Below, in pieces: positions 57,703-64,000 of a stretch of DNA of 64,000 bases. Source of the DNA: Margaritifera margaritifera (taxonomy: Eukaryota > Mollusca > Bivalvia > Unionida > Margaritiferidae); contig JAQPZY010001628.1 of NCBI GenBank assembly GCA_029931535.1, forward strand, positions 4,664,501 through 4,728,500, read 5' to 3'. The notes below the pieces were generated by a model. That model was not told where the DNA came from, did no database searches, and saw nothing but the letters and a program-made list of their open reading frames with translations. The position numbers and the translations under genes were made by a program. Positions within the stretch are counted from its first letter, which is position 1. Each line of letters begins with the position of its first letter.

Positions 57703-58365
57703 AAGAAGTTAGGTGTAACATTGTTCTGCTGGAAAACAATTTATATTTTCTACATTTCCTTTTTAAAATTTTGATTTAATATTTTGCATATATCAGTACC
57801 AAAAGAAACTGCAACTTCCCCCTCCCCCCCCCCCCCCAATCTGATAGACAAAGATAATGTCAGTCAATAGATCTCTTTTTGCTTTACGCTTAAATCAACC
57901 CCTTGATTTACAATTTGAAAGTATCCGAATCGGTAAATGAAATAAAGTATCGAGTTCAAATTAACTGAGAGTATATATATATAGAATACAAATTTGTTTC
58001 ATGTGGTTTACAAAATGTCATGGTGCAAATTCAAATTTTATCTTTTACCTCTAATTTTTCCCGAAAATTTTCTTCACTTGAATTATACCAAAGCACTCAC
58101 ACACCTTTTGTCATTAAAAGGATATCTGTATTTATTACGCTAATGTTTAAATATAGGAACAGTGTGGTTTACAAAATATGTACTATGAGTGAGTTTCTCT
58201 GGTCCACTCAACAAATCCTATTTATGATCTTACAGTGCACTGGAACCGCATTTGCATAACAATATGGACATAGGGGATATTTTCTTGCTCCGAGTGAATA
58301 ACGGGTATATTTCATCGAGTGGGTGAAAAAGTCAGTATTTTCACGAGGAGCAATCAAATTTTTGT
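57703..58365. other. Unassigned AT-rich DNA
   Basis: A poly-C run lies near 57826-57837. No gene recognised. Confidence 0.4.
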
Positions 58366-58440
58366 GGTAACTATCACATGATGCCTGTTAAGTTATACCA
58401 TGCTTTTTTTTTTGTTGGCATAACTATCATGTGTTGCTAC
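58366..58440. repeat. Single diverged copy of the 47-bp unit
   Basis: It contains AACTATCACATGATGCCTG and TTAAGTTATACCATGCTTTT, matching the units at 59541-59696, then a second partial TAACTATCATGTG. It lies 1.1 kb from the array, so the unit may derive from a dispersed element. Confidence 0.7.
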
Positions 58441-59540
58441 ATTTATTCGATGAGAAACTAGAAACAGCGTCTGATGTGATTATTCAATATTACGGTAACA
58501 CCCTTCCGTTGAATACCAGTCAAACTCAGAGTACGGCCTAGCCGTGGGGGACCAGAAGTTAGAACACGGTAAAGATCAAACTAGAAAGCTGCCGTCATAA
58601 AATAAGAAGAATGGATTCGCCACCTGATTGCAAGTGAAGATATTTCCTTGAGTAAGATAACGGTAAATTCGAAAGTGATTACTACAATTCTAATTTTCAA
58701 GTGCCTCAATGTGACGATATTTCATTCTCTCGGATCGAAATGAAATAGACCTAATTTTGACAGGGAATACATTTGGAAATCCGAAACATGGACTTCGACC
58801 TGAAGGATGTTCCTGGACTAAATTATTAATATTTTACGCCAAAAAAAAGTCCTTTGCGAAGATTTGTTTTGATTAATTTTTTTAAATTTTTTGTTTATTA
58901 TTTTTTTTTTTTTTTTTTTTTTTGGGGGGGGGGGTGAACTGAAAGCTCGAGAAAATTATAAGTTATCTTTTGGTATTAGACTAAATATTTGTATGTTTTA
59001 TTGGGGGTGGGGTAGGGTGGCGGGGGTGTAAAGTTGACTGACCTTTTATTCAGTACCCCAACAATCATAACCATCACAACCACGCATTATCTAGATGGCT
59101 GGGTGTTTACACATCTTCACTCCATCTACAAACCCGGTCTTATCTAGATCATTGTCACTAAGGTATTATACAAATCTGCTTCTTAACGTGATGTCTTAAT
59201 TTTTGATCAACAAAAAACATTCTGTTTTTTTTTTAATTTTTATTGAAAAATCTAAAATCATGGCTTTGCAGCTTGTTTGTTTGTTTGTTTTGTTTTGTTT
59301 CAAGGTTTTTGTGTGACGGCGGAGTTTCCGATTTGAAGTTTCTAAATGTGTAAGACGTTAGACTCATCCGATTCCGCCTGCTTTAGATGCATAAATAAAG
59401 TGACTTACTGCACATGGATATCGGCGCGAGATTAAATACTTATTAAAGAATTTACGGGGTTTTTTAAATATAAAAATGTCATGTATGTTATGTCTGCCTA
59501 TCTACATTCTTCACCGTATTGGCCTTAGTTAGCATGATCT
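58441..59540. other. Unassigned DNA with T and G runs
   Basis: A T-run followed by a G-run lies at 58901-58934. No gene recognised. Confidence 0.4.
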
Positions 59541-59696
59541 TTGGCATTACTATCACGTGATGCCTGTTAAGTTATACCATGCTCTTTTTGGCATTACTAT
59601 CACGTGATGCCTGTTAAGTTATACCATGCTCTTTTTTGGCATTACTATCACGTGATGCCTGTTAAGTTATACCATGCTCTTTTTTGGCATAACTTC
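59541..59696. repeat. 47-bp tandem repeat, 3 units
   Basis: The unit has GGCATTACTATCACGTGATG and CCTGTTAAGTTATACCATGC, then a T-run. Each unit contains the 10-bp palindrome ATCACGTGAT with a central CACGTG. Confidence 0.93.
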
Positions 59697-60145
59697 CAGG
59701 TTATTGGCAGATACACTTAATGAGGAATCTAAGAAACACATTTATTATCACAACAAAATTATTGTTTAACGTATACCACTTATCATTTATTAATGTGTGC
59801 GGGATAAAGACGAATCAATCTTCAATAATCGTCAGTCTGTTGATTGACAAGAATGTACCAAAATGAGCATCAGGTAATAACATTACGGTAAATTACTACG
59901 TCCTCTGATTTTATGACCTGTAATTTACGGGTAATTGTGTTGTGTTTCTGAGACATATTTGCCCATATGTCACTCGTATCTTATATTTCACTCATGTGTC
60001 ACTTTTTGTGATCTGAGTTATTGAGAAAAAAAATAATATATATAACAAATCAACACTGTGGGACCATTGAGAGAAGCATAGAGTGGTATTGGACGCATTT
60101 GTTACAATCTTGAGTTCTGTGGTTTTCCTGTCGGAAATTAATCAG
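59697..60145. other. Unassigned AT-rich DNA
   Basis: No gene or repeat that I can support. Confidence 0.4.
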
Positions 60146-60347
60146 ATTGAGTCATCAGACGGTTATGGTTCCGGTTATAGCTTGCCATGTCATAGACGGC
60201 CAAGATAATAACCCCCTGAGGTTGACTCTTTCTGAGATTGACTTTAATAGTCCCACGGCAAAATATTTCAAATTATGTCGGAACACGGACAACTTTGTGT
60301 TAAGCTCACAGCATGGGGCTGAAAGGAAAGCGGCAATGAATCGAGTT
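60146..60347 (+). CDS. Possible internal exon
   Basis: An open segment starts after an acceptor-like TCGGAAATTAATCAG. It stays open to PYY and the donor-like AGGTGCAT. Its composition is more GC-balanced than the surroundings. The peptide has VPVIACHVIDGQDNNPL, then TLSEIDFNSPTAKYFKLC and HGAERKAAMNRVPYY. I do not recognise the family. No partner exon was found in either direction, so this could be chance. Confidence 0.3.
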
Positions 60348-60664
60348 CCTTATTATAGGTGCATTATTATATCGTCTTGATATTTCGATTTAGTTTTAAT
60401 TTATAGTTTGTCCATTTTAAGTACTAAACTCCATAATAACACAATGAAAATGACACTTGAATGAGGTACTTCATAGCTGATTGACGTGGAGTAAACTCTT
60501 TGCTCTCGTCATTCTTTATCTTGTTTATGATGAATTCAGTCGCAATTGACTTTCGCAATCCTAATTTGTCGTACGATTGGGTGTCAAAGTGAGTGTCACA
60601 GACTGAAATAATTCCCCAATTCAATGACATGAGCTTATTTCTCCGTATCCATCTTCAAATCTCA
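60348..60664. other. Unassigned AT-rich DNA
   Basis: No gene or repeat that I can support. Confidence 0.4.
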
Positions 60665-60835
60665 CCATAATTCGAACAGGGTAGACCCAAATCTGCCATC
60701 GCATACGTAATGCGCCGGCAGATCATGATCTACGCCGTTCTCGTGAAATTATGAGTTGAACAAACAGTATAGATACTGATCTGCCAGTGGATTATGCGAC
60801 GGTAGATATGGATCAATGCTGTTCCCAGCTGGGTG
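60665..60835. mobile_element. Double-hairpin MITE, copy 5 (decayed)
   Basis: It shows GGGTAGACCCAAATCTGCC, CGTAATGCGCCGGCAGATC, a spacer with ATTATGAGTTGAACAAACAG, then ATAGATACTGATCTGCC and GGATTATGCGACGGTAGAT. The layout is that of the better copies. The outer ends are no longer recognisable. Confidence 0.65.
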
Positions 60836-60928
60836 CGCCCGATGCATCGGTAAATACGTCACTCTAACTGATGTAATTTTAAGTGTTTGGATAATAAAGG
60901 AAATTCTTTGGAAATCATATAGCTCGTT

Positions 60929-60929
<1 letters not shown>

Positions 60930-60992
<63 letters not shown>
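60930..60992. repeat. (TA)n microsatellite
   Basis: A pure AT run of about 60 bp. Confidence 0.97.
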
Positions 60993-60997
<5 letters not shown>

Positions 60998-61189
60998 GCG
61001 AGTTCTGTCTTGCAGTGGTCATTGAGCGTTACGAACAATCGTGTTCTTATTTATTAGAGGTTTGGATTTGGATTTAAATTGGTATTCCGAGTTTTATTCC
61101 ACGATATTGTCTGTCGCGTAGAACATGAAACCAAATGTCTCCTTTCATTATATCACCTTTGTCGGTTTAATAAAACACTTCCAAAACTC
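60993..61189. other. Ordinary DNA grading into the G-depleted block
   Basis: The base mix is normal up to about 61100. G becomes scarce from about 61170 onwards. Confidence 0.6.
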
Positions 61190-63535
61190 CCAAAACAAAT
61201 TAACAACCCCATTTCTTTCCATTTTCGGTACCTATCAAAACCCAAGTCCCCCCCATCTTCTCCACTAAACTTATTTACACTCCCCTTCCAATCCACTCTA
61301 CTTTCTCACACTCCACTCCCCCATCCCCCCCTCACACCAACAAACACTCATACACCCCCTCCACAAACCCTCACTCACCCACCCACCTAACAACACCACA
61401 AACACAACAAAACAAACTACCATAAACACCATAACAAAATATTACCATACCACCCACTCCCCCACAACCCATAACACAACCTAAACCACCCCCTCCACCC
61501 CCACACCCCCATACACACAATAATACATAATATCCCCACAAAAAACTCAAATATACAACCCCAATCCAAGTTGACCCCCACACCATCTAATCACCTCTCC
61601 CAAAAAACCAACAAATCCCACCAAACCACACATCAAACACCCACAACAATTTCCAATTAAACCACACACACCATCCCTCAAACTATACAAAAAAAAAACT
61701 CAATCCATACAATCCCCTTCCCTACTCCCATTCACCATCCTTATAGCAAAAATAAAAAATACAAACCTCCAAAAAATGTCCAATAACATCCCCCCCCACA
61801 AACGAACTTCACCATCACTCCACATTATACATCCCACACTCTCCACCCCCAATAAATGATCCATTCCTATCCACCTCCAATAAATCACCCAAATTCACAA
61901 CCCACCTTAACACAAACCTTGGCATAAATGGCACAAAAAACATTAATATAACAACACGATCCCACCAACACAAATTCCCATATACCACCCTACCCCTCCC
62001 CATATATATTCACTTCAACCCACACAAATCAACAACCTTAAAAAATCAACACTACCTCACATTAATACACTCACAACAACCATAAACCCCAAAAATATCT
62101 CCCTCTTCCTATTCACTTCTCACATCCCATAACACTACCTAATAATATACATTTAACCTAAATTTTAAAACATACTTTGTGACCAGCCACGCACGGAACA
62201 CCAATCCTTCAATAACCCTACCCATTCTCAAAAACATATTCATATAAAGTCACTCCCTTCTCCTTTTCCAACCCCTACTTACCCCAAAACCAACAAATCC
62301 AAACCCAACCCAAAAATTCTAAAATTACCACCATCTACCCCAATCATTCCTCCTAATAAACCTTACACATCCCATCCACCCCCCCCCATCAACCCATAAC
62401 CCCACACAAACCACACCTCCACTAAACCTAAAATCTAACACCAACCAAAAACAACTTTAAGCATTAAACTTTAAATCCCAAATCTCTATCATACAAATTA
62501 TCTAACACCACCACAATCCCTACATCAACCCCCCCCTCCTTTCAACTATAAAATAAACAAAAATAAACCAAACCTACATTCCATATTCAAACCCAAATAC
62601 CCCTCATCCTCTCCTTTTCAAATCACCCACCCTCTCCTCCTCCCATAAACACCACAAACACACCCACCCCCAAAACAACCCCCCCCCCCACACAAACCCT
62701 CCTCCATCCCATATCCCATCCCCACACCACCAACACAATCCCCCCAAACACTCCCACCCCAACCCCAATACTACATTCCCAACCCCCCCAGTACCCTATA
62801 CAAACACCTAAACCCCCCCACTCTCCAACAAATAAACATCCCAACATCCCCCCAACACATCCCCCCACATCACACCTCAAATACTTACCCCCCACACCAC
62901 CCCTTCCATCCAAATAACACCCCAACCTATCCCATAAACCCCCCCTACCCCCCCCACCCTAACATCATTTTACCCATACCCTTCCCCACCACATCCAATA
63001 CCATCCAATCCTATACCAACCATTCAAATGTCCCCCAAAAACTATCCAAATGTACATTACCCCCCCACATCATAACCTACATTCTCCACCTCCCCCCACT
63101 AACCCCCAACCCCCCAAAACACCCAACTCCTCCATACATTTCAACCCACTCAACACCCAACCCCCATCACACACAAACCCCCCCCCCCACCCACCTCTCT
63201 CACCTTCTCACCATCCCCCCCCCAAACCACAAAAATACTATCCCCAACAACCAAATAAATACCCTAGATTACCCAAATACAACCCACCTCCCCCTACCCA
63301 CATTAGCAATAATCACATACCACATATCAACATTTCAACCTTCAACCCCACCCTCCCACAACCCCCTCCAACATACACCCCCCTATCCCTCCATAACTAT
63401 ATCCCACACCTCATTTCAAACAATACACAACCCACATCACTAAAGAGAAAACTACCATACCATCTCCATTCATTCCTCCACATCACCATAAACATCAAAT
63501 ATCCAATACATCAATAAATCATAAACACACTTCAA
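61190..63535. other. G- and T-depleted (amino-rich) block
   Basis: About 2.3 kb in which the + strand is almost only A and C with some T. From 61381 to 63540 I count fewer than 30 G, and most 60-base lines have none. Seven such lines counted by hand gave 172 A, 194 C, 54 T and 0 G. The flanks are ordinary AT-rich DNA. There is no fixed repeat period. A small cluster of G (near 62179-62196, TTTGTGACCAGCCACGC and CGGAAC) interrupts it. Frames such as 63050-63517 plus (rich in Pro, His and Asn) or 62623-62925 minus (rich in Gly and Val) are products of the base bias. The block may be a sequencing or assembly artefact or a real strand-asymmetric tract. Confidence 0.9.
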
Positions 63536-63745
63536 AATGCATATATTACATCAAGAAATGTAAGGATTTCTCCTTAATATCATTATATTATTTCCAACCA
63601 ACAAACACTTTTCTTCACGCCTAAACAAATACAACAAACACTAGTAGTATTCATACACTGAATGAAGACTCTAAGAATGATACTAAGAATGATACTAAAT
63701 ATTAAAATAAAAGGAAGTTGCAAATAAAAGAATGAATAAAAATTG
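63536..63745. other. Ordinary AT-rich DNA
   Basis: The normal base mix resumes. Nothing recognised. Confidence 0.5.
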
Positions 63746-63893
63746 CAATTATAAGAGTTAATGTTGTTTTCTCTGCGTTTATTGTGGTATAAACTGGCAA
63801 TTGCCGAATCACGCAGCTTACATTTGCTTTGTGATTCGGCAACTGACAGTTTATAGCACCATAAATGCAAAAAACAACATTAAACTCTTAAAT
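63746..63893. mobile_element. Long hairpin (fold-back) element
   Basis: Two arms of nearly 60 bp are inverse complements with few mismatches. The left has AAGAGTTAATGTTGTTTTC, TTTATTGTGGTATAAACTG and AATTGCCGAATCAC. The right has GTGATTCGGCAACTGACAG, TTTATAGCACCATAAATGC and AAACAACATTAAACTCTT. The loop is under 20 bp. It is non-coding and has the build of a fold-back MITE. The immediate flanks are too AT-rich to call a target duplication. Confidence 0.8.
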
Positions 63894-64000
63894 ATGCACG
63901 TACCACTGGCAAATAAACATGCAGTGAGGTATAGGAGAGCATGATACAGACGACTTGCATGTGGGACAGTAAGTCGTTAAACTTAGTGAGTAAAACTAAC
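63894..64000. other. Unassigned DNA at the window edge
   Basis: Nothing recognised. Confidence 0.4.

Noticed and set aside
62623..62925. 100-codon Gly/Val-rich minus frame
   Set aside because: It is another product of the same G/T-rich minus strand in the depleted block.
63050..63517. 155-codon Pro/His/Asn-rich plus frame as a secreted protein gene
   Set aside because: Without G, the stop codons TAG and TGA cannot occur, so open frames arise by base bias alone.
61190..63535. Pure C-to-T deamination of the minus strand as full cause of G loss
   Set aside because: It would leave T on the + strand near the genomic level, but T is also strongly depleted and C is far above the level of the flanks.

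Overview
The window looks like a piece of a eukaryotic, animal nuclear genome. It is AT-rich, gene-poor and full of microsatellites, minisatellites, tRNA-derived SINEs, MITEs and decayed LINEs, and it has splice-like exon borders but no operon-like packing. The SINE and MITE types and the many minisatellites inside transposons fit a marine invertebrate, most likely a bivalve mollusc. That placement rests on recalled repeat types and is an inference.

Layout. 1-12 kb: non-coding DNA with a 52-bp array (2.8-4.1 kb), a 42-bp array inside an inverted-repeat element (5.8-7.2 kb), a pogo/Tigger-like MITE with an amplified end (8.45-8.8 kb), a SINE (9.4 kb), a repeat carrying AGGTCA palindromes (10.3-10.9 kb) and a decayed 146-bp array (11.0-12.5 kb). 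A probable last coding exon lies at 12.7 kb. 14-19 kb: a double-hairpin MITE, unassigned exon-like segments and a second 146-bp array with the same end as the first. 19.7-24.2 kb: one minus-strand LINE relic, interrupted by two near-identical 0.67-kb units. Two different stretches of its coding sequence have become tandem arrays. 24.9-29.3 kb: a GC-richer unassigned block, a hAT-transposase-like exon, a pogo-like MITE and a diverged direct duplication. 29-45 kb: SINEs, hAT-type MITEs, a LINE tail and long unassigned DNA. 45-50 kb: microsatellites, a 70-bp array and a small hAT-type MITE. 50.5-57.7 kb: three LINE relics, one of them defective at its YADD motif. 58-61 kb: small repeats and one exon-like segment. 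61.2-63.5 kb: a stretch almost without G and poor in T on the + strand. The window ends with a long hairpin element.

No complete host gene can be supported. The supported coding material is a last exon at 12.7 kb, a hAT-like exon at 26.2-26.6 kb and several weaker exon candidates. Most long open frames here come from tandem repeats whose unit is a multiple of three. The strongest observations are the G-depleted block (real asymmetry or sequence artefact), a 36-bp minisatellite that is an amplified LINE reverse-transcriptase motif, and MITEs whose cores or ends have become minisatellites.
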